Shown: positions 9,673-21,996 of the stretch, piece by piece
How the letters are laid out: each line of letters starts with the position of its first letter
Numbering within the stretch: the stretch's first letter is position 1
Assembly: GCA_027924585.1 (NCBI GenBank)
Contig: BSBM01000190.1
Span: 1,116,001 to 1,180,000 of the forward strand
DNA: 64,000 nucleotides
Origin: Larix kaempferi
Lineage: Eukaryota; Streptophyta; Pinopsida; Pinales; Pinaceae
Reading direction: 5' to 3'
Position numbers and translations under genes: made by a program
Notes under the pieces: model-generated
What the model was told of the DNA's origin: nothing
Databases searched by the model: none
The model's input: the letters and a program-made list of their open reading frames with translations, nothing else

Positions 9673-11927
9673 TCTCCCATCTGGTCTGGGTGACAACAAC
9701 AATGGACGGGAGTGGTTCAAACTTGCAAGAGAACGTGGGATGCTTCTGCAGGATTCCTGCAAGAAATAACTAATTCGATTGGCGTGAAAAACTGGATGGG
9801 AGTGGCTCGAATCTGCATGGACTCCGAGACACTCATGTAAACCTATCTGCAAAAGAGAAGATTAAAAAGGTTCCCTGTGCGTAAGAAATCAAAGACTTCC
9901 CACGCGTTGCTTAAGAATTCCTTTGCTCAAAAGACCGTAGTGCGTTGATATTCCTGCGAAAAGAAAGATTAAGTTTGTTTTCTTTTATATTCTCACTAAT
10001 TTTCAATCCCTACAGAGTAGCAGGTTGATGCTACGTCGACCGAAGGCCTGTTGGAAAATTGTGTGCTGAGGTCAGTGCTCCAGATGTGTGTTCTTGGGGG
10101 ACGCATTCCACCTGCACACAAAAGACAAAGAAATCTGTTAACTTGTATGTCCATGCAGTATCACTCGTCCACAAATCATTTCAAGATTATGGCGATATCA
10201 ACTTGGAGCACACAACTATTCATATTGATCGACCACACAAAATCTTGATAGAGCCCACCACCTCTCAATCACTCGGTCTCACCACTTACTATTTATCAAA
10301 GTCATGAGCTCTCAACGCTGACTCTTTTTCTATGTTGAAATTTGATTGAAAAGGAAACATCTGCTCAATGGAGAGATCGACTAGGAAGTTGATTATTTTT
10401 CCCAGAGACAAGTCGGCCCAGTTGATGGTGTTTTCTACCTAAAACGGAATTGTCTTCATGTGACAATACATCAAAATCATGTGAGTACACTGAACATGTT
10501 CCAGATCATGCGTTGGCCGAATTGTATCTATATGCAAGATATCGACGAGTTATGAGGAGCATTCGTGCTTGTGAAAGATTATTCTTGCTAGATGCGCCCA
10601 TGTACACAACTCGCTGGTGAATTTGTCACTCCTGGTCTTCAATGTTAATATTTTGCATTTGGCAAGAAGTCTGGATTTCCAGAACATTAGTTTTCTCAGT
10701 TGCGGGGTATCGAAGTTTGATGTGTTAAATCTATGCATTGTGTCAAGAGGAACTGCAGTTCTAAGAATATTGTTAACGTTGTATACGTATTTTCATAGCT
10801 GGGTGCACGCTGTTTGGTATGAGTGATGAGAATTATGCGGCTAGTATATATCTAGTGTTGAATAAAGTTGCAGCTCAACTAGTGCAATCAGTCGATCACA
10901 GTGAACAGTCCGTCAACCATTGTTCACCAACTAGTGCAGTCGGTTGTTGACTATAATGTTACATTCAGAGTGTTTCCCAATAGAAATCTAAGAGTCAACT
11001 TAGGTACGTGACAAAGTGTCGATGAAGAAAAAGAAACATTAAAAGCATATGGGATCAATTGTTTATAGTATAGATGGCTTTAGTTGATATCAATTGAGTG
11101 GACGATACTTTTTTAATTGATAGTATTTGCAACGAAGTCTTTTTGCAAATATGGTCGAAGTTACATGTGGTCAAAGGTTTTGAGTCAACGAATTCATAGT
11201 GTGGTCGAGTCTTCATATGATCGAAACTTTAATGTGGTTTATTTCACATTGTAAATTAAATTCTGGTTGATATATAATTATGGTCAATGCAAAATTTTGG
11301 TCAATGAGTTGTTTGAGAAAAAGTAGTCAATTAAGTCATTTTCCCAAAGTGACTCTTCTTTAAAAAATAAAAATAAAAAAATTTGAAGTCGAGGGGGATG
11401 AAACATGAGTCTTTTCAAGGCAGTCCATCCCCTTCACCTTTGTAAATCAAGTCAGTCTCTAGCCGACTTAGTAAGTCATGTCGATTCAAGTCAGTTGAGT
11501 CCAAAAGCAGTGAACCATCACTAATAACATTACCAAGCAATTCAATGAACCTTACAGGCATCTTAAATCCTCACGACAGAAGAAAAAGATGACATTCAAT
11601 CATAAGATATTCTACATCACACATATAGAGCTTAATGAATAAATGATGCCACAAAGAACACCTGAACTGATTGAGCCCCTTTGTGCTGAAACACAGAAGC
11701 ATCTCTTGAGTACGATTTCAGAAGTTTGAAGGCAGTTGGTTAGACGGTGTAAAAGGTAGAGTGTGGAAGCCCTTGTATTTCCTAGACCGATGGAGATACC
11801 GGAAGGAAGGTAAAAGGGTGAGGCTCGATTGACCACTACCAGATTGCCGACTAAGGATAAAGAAATAATAACTCATGGTTGTTCCGGTTTTCATCGGGAT
11901 GAAGAAAGGCTCTATTGGTGGGGGAGA

Positions 11928-12168
11928 TGTTGGAGGGACCCTTTGGTCCTCATGAATGTCATCATAATTAATATAATGTAATTAGTGTGTTAAGGAGACC
12001 AGTTGGAGAGGGTACAACCGCTCCAACCTCTCTCTTCATGTATACGTATACCATCTATTGAATGAATACAACGGTTAAGCGCTTGGCCCATATTGTGATC
12101 TTCTTGATGGTTTGTTGTGTGTGCTTGCTCCTTGCTTGAATGTCCATGTAATTTGCTAGACCACAACA
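11928..12168 (+). repeat. Right (3') LTR of D, 241 bp, with polypurine tract
   Basis: GGTGGGGGAGA (11917-11927) directly precedes TGTTGGAGGGACC, and the LTR ends GACCACAACA. Tract and LTR head are nearly the same as in C (minus strand GGTGGGGGAGA then TGTTGGAGGGGCC), which ties D to the C family. Confidence 0.65.
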
Positions 12169-12664
12169 AAAGTCTTGGAGAATGCTAACATTCCAATTGC
12201 AATAATAACCTCTAAAATGGAAAAATAGAGCCATCCTTTATTTCCTAAGTGATATAGAATAGACAAGTTTGAGACCAGCTCCAAACATACAGGTTTTAAG
12301 CTCCTCTTCTGAGTCACTTGACTAGAAATGTTTCAAACAATTCATGTGTTTTGGCATATGATGCATCCATGTAAATATATCATTCAAGAATCCTTGATCA
12401 CCCGCATAATATGAATCTATCACTGATACGATCGATAAGCAGGTGGAAGGTACAATTTAATGCTCTATGGATGGCTACGAATCAACAAGATAGCATATTT
12501 TTATGCTCTATGGATTGGGCAAATGGAAAATCATATATTTGACTCTAAGACCTATTATGGATAGGGTTCTAGAGCTAAAAAAACAGTTCGATTCAATCTC
12601 ATTTACTCATATGTACAAATGGTTCAACAGAACGGTAGATCTTCTTTCTAAAGCAATTCTTATT
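12169..12664. other. Intergenic, no feature seen
   Basis: AT-rich sequence without a supported gene or repeat. Confidence 0.5.
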
Positions 12665-12840
12665 GTGTAGGAAAGCTTCTTATCAATTCAAGAATAAAAG
12701 GAGGGAACCCTTTCCTCGTAATCATACATGTCTATATTTTGATCCCTTTTTGGTGTAGGAAAGCTTCTTATAAATTCAACAATACAAGGAGGGAATCCTT
12801 TCCTCGTTATCATACATATCTATATTTTGATTCCTTCTTG
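12665..12840. repeat. 88-bp tandem duplication
   Basis: Two head-to-tail copies begin GTGTAGGAAAGCTTCTTAT at 12665 and 12753 and end near TTTTGATTCCTTCTTG. They differ at a handful of bases. Confidence 0.85.
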
Positions 12841-13589
12841 GTGGTTTTTGTTTCAAATGTAAGAGGAGGCAACTAAGAGATAAAGACAATAAGTCATCAA
12901 CATAAATAGAATAGCACATGAACCCTGATTGTCTAGATAAAAATATACAAAAAATCAATAAACACCAATTTAGAATAAATGATCCACTTGTTTACTAAGT
13001 TCACAATTAACAGCTCAGAAAAAAGAAAAAAAATGTCACTTTTACAGAAACACCTATAAAACAAAACAAGAAGTTACATAGAATATCATGTTGGTCAAAA
13101 TGTATAACTAGGTCCAAGTTAAAGCAGTCCCGTCATAGACTTTGTAGAAGAACTGAAGTATGAAGAAAACAAATAAATGAAATGGAATAAAATGCATTGT
13201 GCACTGCATCCTCCTTGGCCCTCCAGAACCAAGGACATTGAGTTAATAAACAATGTCTTCTATGTTATAGATGCTAGTGGGGTACTCTTGGAGATACTTG
13301 CTTGGAATAAAATCTCCGACTTGGCCAGCTAGTTAAGACTACTACACCACTGTGGGGAAGTTGGCTATCATATATTGTAAACTTGGTACCTAATAAGTTT
13401 GACCTGTAAAAAATATTGACCAATATGAAATAAGATTGAGCTTGTAGGGATGATGCCTATAGCCACTTAGATATCATATATGACTCATAAATTTTTCAGG
13501 GTAAAATAATGTACTTCCAGTCAAAAGAACCATATCAGGGAATGTGTTCACCTCAATTTTCCCACATATGTGGTACTTGCTCTAGAAAA
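12841..13589. other. Intergenic, no feature seen
   Basis: AT-rich sequence with no recognisable coding region. A 60-codon minus-strand frame at 12776-12958 matches nothing known. Confidence 0.5.
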
Positions 13590-15430
13590 GTCAATGCTAA
13601 AAGAAATTATATAATCTATGCTTGCGGCATGTCTATTTTATTTGGCAACAAAGAGGAATTACCCATTTTCCAAAAGCAATGTTCCACATTTACCAAAACG
13701 AATGTCAAAGATGACTCTAGATTTTTTTCAACCGAAAAGTTGACTCTAGATTACTATCAAATTAAATAAATGGTTGTTATGTTAGTTTATCCCTTCAAAA
13801 AAACTATCTGCATGGCCTAAATTAACTTCAAAAAACTATTTATGCTTTTATCTCAACTATTCCATAATTCCAACTTATATTTATCAATGTTCCAACATAA
13901 TGAACCATTAAATATTGCCAATGGTAAGCATGGAGAGTTTATAACTATATAATAGAAATGGTAGTTTACACATAATTTCCAATCATGGGATTCAGACATA
14001 TAACCCAAAATAAGGCATGATGTTGTTGAGAATAAATTTCTTTAAACTTAGGATCTCACATTCACTCCACGTGGTTAAGGATCATTTGCAATACCCAAAA
14101 ATTATCTAGATAAATTAGTTTTAGTACTAAAATTGACCTTAAAAGTCAATGTTGCATACAATACAAATGGTAGTTAAGGGACACTTTGAAACACAATATA
14201 TCGAAAGAAATTAGTTGGGGTACTTAAATCTAACGTAAACTTATATTGACCTCATGATTCACACTCAATGATGAGGTGCATAAAGTGTTGTTTCCAAGGC
14301 CCAGTTATTTCCTACAAATTTAGTTGGGTACTTTCTATAACCACAAGTTAAAATAAGATCTTACAATTTTTCTATAGTGGGTCCTAACATTATACTTCAA
14401 CAAAGAAAGTGCTTTAACAAATTGAAGATCTGTAAGTGAGCAACCAAAATTTCTAGGTATACAAAGAAGTCACATAAATAATAGTTATTACAACTAAGCA
14501 TTTGAATGGAAACGTTTATAGGTCAAGATGCAGCCAAAAGGCACTGAAAGAAATTATATAATTTGTGTTTGTGGCATGTCTAGGAAAAAGGAATTTCCAA
14601 TTTTCAATAAGAAAAGATGCACATTGACCAAAATGAATGTTAAAGATGAATTTGGATTACTATCAAAATAAATAAATGGTTGTTATGTTAGTTTATTTCT
14701 TCAAATATATAATTGCATGGCATAAATTAACTTCAAAAAACTATTTATGTTTTTATCTCAACTATTCCATAATTCCAACTTATGCTTGTCAATGTTCCAA
14801 ACTTCCAACACAATGAACCATTAAATATTGCAAATAGAAAGCATGGACAATCTATAACAATATATTGGAAAATGCCACAACTTCCACAATTTCCAATCAT
14901 TGGTTTTCAGCATGAAGGTAAGACATTGTTGAGAAGAAATTGCTCTAAATTTATGATCTACCATGCACTACACATTTGTTAGGGATCACTTGCAATACCC
15001 AGCATATATGGATAAATTATTTTTAATACTAAAATTTACCTTAAACTTCAATCTAGCATACATTACAAATTGTAGTGAAGGGACACTTTGCAACACAATA
15101 TATCGTGACAAATTTGTTTGGATATTTTATTTCATTGTAAACTTTTATTGACCTCATGTGTTACACTTAGCAATGAGGTGCATAAAGTGTAGTTTGTTTC
15201 TCATAAATTTAGTTGGGTAATTTCTATAACCACAAGTTAAAATAAAATCTTACAATTTTTATTGTAGTAGGTCTTGATTTTATCCTTCGGCGGAGTCCTT
15301 TAACAAATTGAAGATTTGTAACTGAGCAACCTAATTTTCCAAGTATATAGAGAAATCACATAAATAATAGTGATTGCAACTAAGATTTGAATGGAAACAT
15401 TTACATGCCAGACTGCAACCAAAATTCCCT
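13590..15430. repeat. Large tandem duplication, unit about 0.9 kb
   Basis: The sequence from AAGAAATTATATAATCTATG (13600) to about 14540 recurs, diverged, from about 14548 to 15425. Landmarks in order in both are GGTTGTTATGTTAGTTTAT, ACTATTTATG, ACTATTCCATAATTCCAACTTAT, AATGAACCATTAAATATTGC, GAGGTGCATAAAGTGT and a block near GGAAACRTTTA. No coding sequence of either copy was recognised. From 15431 to 15652 nothing was seen. Confidence 0.75.
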
Positions 15431-15647
15431 AAAAAAAAACAATTAGACACCAAACCCCTAAAAGAGAGGTTTACATAGAATCGTATTAAAATAATGCTAA
15501 TGTTAAAAAGGTTTTTTCTCTTGTGCCCATGTTTCAGAAAAGTTCACTCTAACTACTATTCTCAACAAGGATGGGCATAGTAACTATGGATATTAAGAAG
15601 TCTACAATGTAGTTTCAAATACTTACTATTTAAGAATATATGATTAC

Positions 15648-15652
15648 AAAAT
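15648..15652 (+). repeat. Left target-site duplication of B (AAAAT)
   Basis: AAAAT before the LTR start equals AAAAT at 29973-29977 after the right LTR, the 5-bp duplication expected for Ty3/gypsy. Confidence 0.85.
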
Positions 15653-16593
15653 TGTTATACCGTATTTTGTCACCTTGTGAGCATTTATACTCTTTGGCCT
15701 TCCTTACCTACTTATAGACTCAAAACCATACTTGTGGTTCTCCTTGAACCCTTTTTTCCCTATTTTTCCTCTTGTACGCGAGCTACTTTAGTACACCTCG
15801 CGTATATGCAGGATGCATCACTACAGCCCGCATACATCGACTTTTTGGTAAATAATAGTAAAAACTCTATTTTTCACTCCAAAAAGTAGCCATTGTGACC
15901 TTTGGCCCTCCATATATCTCGAAATGACTCGATTCGACCTTTCACCTACCTTTGGAGGGTTATATATTGATCTCTTATGGTGCATGGAAGGAGGAGAAGG
16001 AGAGAGCATCGAAACTCTATTGGATTTTTGCCATAGCTTGAGTCTACATCCATTGATCCTAGTTGTTGTGAACCCTTTATGTTCACCTACCAAACTCTTC
16101 CATATCTTGTGAAGGATTCGCTCCTTTACTCGTGATTTTTCCATTGCATGGGGGATTGAAGTGGTGGAGGCACAAGTGGAGGGACCTAGTTCTTGGTTCA
16201 TATGAGTTGCCGAAAGGAGGTTGTATATTGTACTTCTTGTTCATATTAATAGAAATACTCGTTTTCTCATCCAATTGATATTGTAAATGGTTGTTCATTC
16301 TCATTGGGTGCATTTGCTTATATATATCATGGATTATGCTATTGTTTATGCTAACATATTTCATATATCATATGCACTTGCTTATGTTTATTTTTGAGAC
16401 TAAGTTGCAAGTTGAAGTGTGTTGATTCAAAAGCTCAACAGGGATCTACATCAAACGTCTAGTTTAAGGTTGGTCTTTTATTCCACTTCTTAGAATTTAC
16501 ATTTATATAGCATACATTGGGAATTGAGTTGATTTCTAGTAGTCATATGTTTGTTGTGGTCTACCAAGCCATAGGAAGTTTTTCTCCGTAACA
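15653..16593 (+). repeat. 5' LTR of B
   Basis: TGTTATACCGTATTTTGTC … TTTTTCTCCGTAACA, 941 bp, matched throughout by 29031-29972. Apparent ORFs (for example 15821-16201 minus) are mirrored in the other LTR and are not genes. Confidence 0.9.
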
Positions 16594-16597
16594 GAAA

Positions 16598-16615
16598 TGG
16601 TGATGCCGCTAGGGA
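16598..16615 (+). other. Probable primer-binding site of B
   Basis: TGGTGATGCCGCTAGGGA starts four bases after the LTR. It has the TGG start needed to pair with a tRNA CCA end but matches the tRNA-Asp site of Athila/Tat at only about 11 of 18 positions, so the priming tRNA is unclear. Confidence 0.5.
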
Positions 16616-18140
16616 GGAACCTCCGTTTTGGGGATTTTGGGCATTTTTCCTTATTTTGAGTCTCTGTTTTGTCGAGTTTCTATGTCGTTGATAGGATGTT
16701 AGGGTTTGCATAAGAAATATTGAGTTTTATTAGCCTTTTGGCTCAATTTTGGTCCACCTACTCTACCCTGTACGCGAGTCTGCTTTGTGTTACCCGCATA
16801 TACCCGCAATGGATAGTTCACTAGCCCGTGTACAAACGATATTATTCTTTGAACAATTGCGTACAGGTCCGGTTTATCCTTGTTTGTGATATTTGGTTAA
16901 TGTTGGGTGTTCTTGAGTCTTATTAGGCCTATATCCTGACTGTTCCATGCCCTTTTAGTGACTAGAAACTCCTCTTTCTTTAGTTTTTGAGAATTTGGTT
17001 TCAACCATTTTTTCTTCTCATTAGCTTAGCTGAGTCTTTCTTTTTGGAGTTTGTTGGGTTGTCTGCATTGCATGCTCTGCATTCTTTTCTGAATTTTTTT
17101 TATTCTACTTGCATTTTTCATTCATTTATATTGAAAAATACAAAAAACATTGTTTGCATTTTAATTAATTTATAGTGAAAATACAAAAAAAATTGCTTTA
17201 TGTATTTGCATTTTGCATTAGAGTGCTTGTGCTTTCATTAGGACTTATTTTTGCATGAAATTATAAAGAGATTGCATTTTTATTTCTGAAAACGAAACGT
17301 TGGTTTGACTGTTATTGAGTGGCATATTTTTTTCATTGGTAGATGAGTCTAGTGTTTTTCGGGTGTGCATATCATTGGGTCTTTTCACATCACTAGTTTC
17401 ACGACCATATCCTTTTGAGTAATCACATCCATTAAAATTAATGTTTAATTTAAAATTGAATAGAACGATTTATTTTCTAGGGTGAACCAACTAGTATAGG
17501 TTTAGAGTCTCGGAATAGATCACTATTGAGTAAATGATCCAAGACTATTAAACAAACATTATGTGTCTAATCAGGGAGTGGTGAAACCCATGGTATACAT
17601 CGGTGTTCTCAGGACACTCTACTCACGTCAGATTTAATCACGAGGTCACGGGAGGTTCGTTGTAGAGATAGCCCTCCAATACTTGCTGAACATGGGAGAT
17701 ATATCCAGGATTTGTTCATATCTAGGGATTGTTGGGGGATTTGACCCTCTTGAGTTTCGGGCTTAGCTACCCTGCCCATACGACGGATACCACTTGCGAC
17801 TGTTCACCTAAGCATTGGTTATATATGGTGGCCATAGTTGCTTTACCTAGGTATCACATATGGCATTTGCATTGGTTATTCTGTGATTGTCCTGAGTTAG
17901 ATAGGGGCTGGACATCACAGTTGTGATCACACAGTGAAGTGTAGGGGCCCTTATAACTGATTCTGTTACCTCCGGTTATAGTTTGGGAGTCTCAAGCCTC
18001 TCCTAGGAGAGACATACCGGTTGTAGTGTCGGGAGGTCCCTTGAGCTAGTCCCCTGTTGTGTGCATTTGGCTGTAGTTTCTTTTAGGTGTGTGCTCTGTG
18101 AAATTTAGTTGGCCATTAGGAGACGTTTATTTGTTGAATT
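16616..18140 (+). other. 5' leader of B
   Basis: About 1.5 kb between primer site and gag with no supported gene, including poly-T tracts near 16990-17180. Long leaders are usual in Tat/Athila elements. Confidence 0.6.
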
Positions 18141-18149
18141 TTTTAAGTC

Positions 18150-19803
18150 ATCGTGGATCAAGATCCGCCTCTTTGCCGATCTCGTCGGTTGGATGGTTTT
18201 CTAGCTAGCGATCTGTCACAGTCTCTTCGTAAGATACGTCAGAAGACTATCACTGGTCCTTTATTTACGTCTCACGAGATTAAGAGAGATCCCATTATGA
18301 GTTCCGCATTTGGAATGATGGGAGTCCTTGCGACTTTGTCCAGTGGCACAAAGGGAAACTCTCCTCCTTGCACTCCGAGGAGTGGATGGGGGTGAGGTTC
18401 ACCACACAACACTCCTCCTGGGTTTGGGACATCCCAACCCACTAGTAGGAACCCTTTTGATGAAACATGGTCATTAGGTTATTTATATGGTTCATCCTTA
18501 GGTATGCTAGGTTTTGGTTCTATGTCCGTCTCTACGACCTCAGACCCTTTTTCATTGGGTATGCTCGGTTTTCTGCCGACGGTTACTTCCACCATGTCCA
18601 GTGGTCATGCTAGCTCTAGCATTGGGATTGGGGGCACTATACCCCATTAAAATACTCATTAGTTTGGGAGTGGTCACATCCCTCCATATATTCTGAGTGT
18701 CAGAGGAGGGGCACCTCCTTCGTCAAGCCCTAGTGTTAGTGTGAATCCTTTCTTGAGTGGAGGTTTCACGGTGGGCATTGGATCTTTGACTTATATACCA
18801 TCCATTAACCCATATGCCTCTATGCATGTGCCTGTGCCCACGAACGCTTATATGATTCTGAATAATCCTCCTAGTAACTCGGTTCCCGGGGGTGGGAACA
18901 TACCATTTTCTTATGGCCCTCACTTGGTTGTTTCTACCGCGTCTAGTGGTTATATGATACCCCATTCGTATGGAGGTATATTTTATAATTATTCAGCTAG
19001 TTTCGGTCCTTATTCTATCCCCCCTATGGAGCCCATTCCATGCATATGCATGTGTATCCTAACATGGGTCAGTTTGGAGGAGGTTATCATCCTTATGGTC
19101 ACGGTCATGGTTTCTATTAGAGTTCGTCAGCACCTAAGGTGTCGACTTAAATGTACACGGTTCCACCTTCTGTTTCGCAAAAGTCAGTCTCTTTTGGGAG
19201 CTAGTAATCAAGCTTCATGGCCTCAGCTCCCATTTCTTGCTAGGTTAAATTTACCCAATCTTTCGAAGCTCACGAATGATCTGGTGTGTCATGAATATAA
19301 ATGGCCCCCAGTCCCTACCAAGATCCCTTTCGACGTCCCAAATTTTGAAGGGAAGAAGGGTGAGTATCCAGGTGATCACGTCACCACTTTTCATTTATGG
19401 TGCTTCTAGAATTCCTTGAACCACAATTCTATCTGTTTGAGGCTATTTCAACGCACCCTTACGGGGGTAACCGTGAAATGGTATGTCAAGTTTCCTAGGG
19501 GCACATATAGGAGTTTTAACGATTTGGATTTGGTTTTCCTAGACCACTTTCATTTGTCGATTCATTGTGATACTGGTACCGAAGTCTTATCCACCTTCCT
19601 CCAGGATAAAGCCACACATATCTCTAATCATATTTAAGAGTGGCACCAACGGAAGAGGCTAGTGAAAGCCAACATTCCTCCAGAGTTACTGTTGGAATGG
19701 TTCCTCAAGTCTGTGCTCCCTTACATTTCAAAGGACGTCTCATTGTCCGAAATTATGACTGAGGAGAAAGCCATTTTTAAAGCCCAACAGCTAGACCTAG
19801 TCT
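18150..19803 (+). pseudogene. gag (N-terminal and capsid region), B
   Basis: A Gly/Ser/Pro-rich N-terminal part (18400-19060; repeated short SLGMLGF and PPSNSVPGG-like stretches) leads into a capsid region at about 19280-19800. The latter includes KIPFDVPNFEGKKGEYPGD, a THI-type helix and the RTLTGVTVKWYVKF helix typical of plant Ty3/gypsy capsids. Stops at about 18396, 18650, 19408, 19635 and 19809 and at least one frame change break it. No convincing start codon was chosen; the frame opens near 18150 (GTGGATCAAGATCCG). Confidence 0.7.
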
Positions 19804-20463
19804 ATGCTTAGTCTGGAATTTTGTATGACATTATACTTGATATGCCGAGATCAATACATGAGCCCAAGCTCGTTCTTGGACTACATGCCGATGGAATTTG
19901 TTGGTTCCACAAGTACTCGTCCCATAGATTTGGTTACGAATCAGATGCATAATCTTTCTATTAACCAGTCTACCACTGGACAGGCTCACGCCTCGTCCAT
20001 TTCCACCCAGTCGTCCGATGTGCATTCTATACAATCGATGAACCCATCTCATAACCAACAGCCTGGTGGGAGACAGAAGGGGAAGAATAATCGTAGGGGT
20101 GGTAACAATAGGAATAACCCTAAGAAAGAGAACGCTAACCCTCCTTGGGATGGCAGAAATGTTGGTGGGGACTGCAAACCTAGACGTAAAGTGAAGTTTC
20201 CTTGTAAGATTTGCTCGGAATATCACCTTACACGTTTGTGTCCTCGTATCAAGGAAGCATCGAATCACCTTGCACAGAGCCCAGTTGTGTTGAAGGATCC
20301 CCTTCCTCATCATCAAAATATAGCTTCTAGTGCTTCCGTTGCCGGTAATGGGACTAACGATACTTCGACGTCTTCTACCCATACCGATGGTTTTGGATGT
20401 GTTAACATGGTTAAACATGAGGTTAGTATTGCTACTTGCTCACATGACTATGGAGCTCCATAA
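19804..20463 (+). pseudogene. gag nucleocapsid region, B
   Basis: A Gln/Asn/Gly/Arg-rich basic stretch (RRGGNNRNN) precedes a zinc knuckle CKICSEYHLTRLC at about 20209-20247. Its spacing C-x2-C-x3-H-x4-C, one residue shorter than usual in the middle, is as known in Tat-type gags. It would bind genomic RNA. The frame is open to a TAA at 20461. Confidence 0.75.
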
Positions 20464-20604
20464 CCTACTTTGGGGAATGAGCCCCCTCCACTTGAGACTC
20501 CACTGCATATCGAGAAGCCTAAATCTATGCCACGTATATCGAAAGGTGTAATCAAGTTCTCAGCACACAATCCTAATGCCCGAGCCACCCAGAACTAATC
20601 AATT

Positions 20605-21105
20605 GTGGAAGATTTGGGCCAGATTTCGTGTGCCATGTCGGCTCTCGAGGTTCTCCAGGCTTGTCCTTCACAAAGGAATTCCCTTTTATGTGCATTAGGA
20701 GTCCAGGATCTTTGTATCGCAAACGCCATCAAGTTTGACACTACTGATGTTCAACCTCGGTTTCCCTATCATGTGGATTTCCAAGTTCATGTTAGGTGCC
20801 TACAGATGATCATTAAATGTACTATGGTTGATGAAGGTGCTTCCACTTCAGTAATGTATTTGGCTTGTTGGAAGGCTCTCGGCCCACCTCCATTGTCGAA
20901 GTCTATGACCATGCTTACTGCATTCGATGGTCGTTCGTTCAGGCTGCATGGTATTATCCCCTCCCTTGAGGTCCACTTGGGTGGGAAGACCATGCCAATA
21001 GAGGTCGAGGTGGTTGATGCACCCATCGAATACAACCTTTTACTGGGTCGGAATTGGATCTACGCTATGAGAGCGATCGTGTCCTCTATTTTTAGAGTTA
21101 TTTGA
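20605..21105 (+). pseudogene. Aspartic protease, B
   Basis: The active-site strand reads CTMVDEGASTSVMYLACW (about 20818-20872), D-x-G-A-S as in Tat/Athila proteases, and the second half contains PIEYNLLLGRNWIYAM. The 167-codon frame ends at TGA 21103. It is separated from RT by about 0.9 kb of linker. Confidence 0.75.
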
Positions 21106-21237
21106 TTTCCCCAGGAAGGCAAGATTGTGACTATCGATCATCTAGATTTTACTAGTTCCAGTCCCACAGCATCACCAGGAACTATAGTTCCTTAGATTGA
21201 AAATTCTTAGCCGGCAACTCGGAATATTGGTGTAGGC

Positions 21238-21996
21238 TTGTATTCCTCCTTGATGGGATCCTTCGAATTTATTGCACCAATATCCTTCATAGGAACCATA
21301 TCCGATGTTGCTCCTTCCTCATTGAATAATGTACTGTTCTGGACATCATACTTTAATGATCCATGGAATCTACCTTCCACTAGTTCCCCGTCGAGAGACG
21401 TTTCGCACATCGAAATGGCTATTCCCTTGTCTGCAGCAGAGCTTTCTTATCGTGATATTCAACAAGCCACTGCAGAGCTGGATCTCTCTTCTTCACGGAC
21501 AGAGGAAGAAGATCCTGTTATGTTTCCTATGTGGGAAGTCGACTCACCTTGCTCACATGATTGCCTTGATGGAACTTTATCTTCAGATGGAGCTATTATC
21601 GAGGCCATGAGCGGCAGTGACAAGCCTTGGGAAGATCTTCATCATAGATCTTATTTTCTTCCCAACCTTGACCTTATTGAGTAGGAGGAGTTTCGGTCGA
21701 CTCTTGCAGAGAAAGTTGGTCACCCTGTGGCTCCTTTGGATTCACATGGAATTTACATGGAGGGGAATATGGCTAACATCTCCCCTACCATTCCGATCAA
21801 CATTTCTTGCACTCCAGGAAAGATTGAAAATGCATACATTGGTGTTGATTGTTCCCCTGAGGATATCCGCATTTACATCGAGTTATTCAAAGAATTTTGG
21901 GATGTGTTCACCTGGTCATATGAGCAGATGCCAGGTATTGACCCTAGTATTGTCGAGCATGAAATTAAGACTTACCCAAATGTTAAGCCTGTTTGA
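21238..21996 (+). pseudogene. Protease-RT linker of pol, B
   Basis: An acidic, Ser/Pro-rich frame (21238-21684, then 21727-21996 after a stop) ends with FKEFWDVFTWSYEQMPGI, the conserved lead-in to RT in this lineage. It is a connector region of the polyprotein rather than a separate gene. Confidence 0.65.

Larger units (their letters stand above)
9493..12168 (+). mobile_element. Small non-coding LTR element D (LARD/TRIM-like)
   Basis: Two direct repeats share the block from CTCCAACCTCTCTCTTCATG to GACCACAACA (9510-9658 and 12025-12168). A tRNA-Asp-like primer site follows the left copy and a polypurine tract precedes the right one. The 2.3-kb interior has no gag or pol; the longest frames are short and unrelated to any family seen. 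Such elements depend on enzymes from a coding relative. No target duplication was found (left TTGAT, right AAAGT), so one end is probably rearranged. Confidence 0.65.

Noticed and set aside
9488-12173. Target-site duplication for D
   Set aside because: TTGAT on the left and AAAGT on the right do not match.
15821-16201. 126-codon minus-strand ORF, repeated at 29199-29741
   Set aside because: It is simply the two LTRs of B; the similarity reflects the repeat, not a gene pair.
19831-20418. 195-codon minus-strand ORF opposite the B nucleocapsid
   Set aside because: Shadow of the true plus-strand frame with the zinc knuckle.
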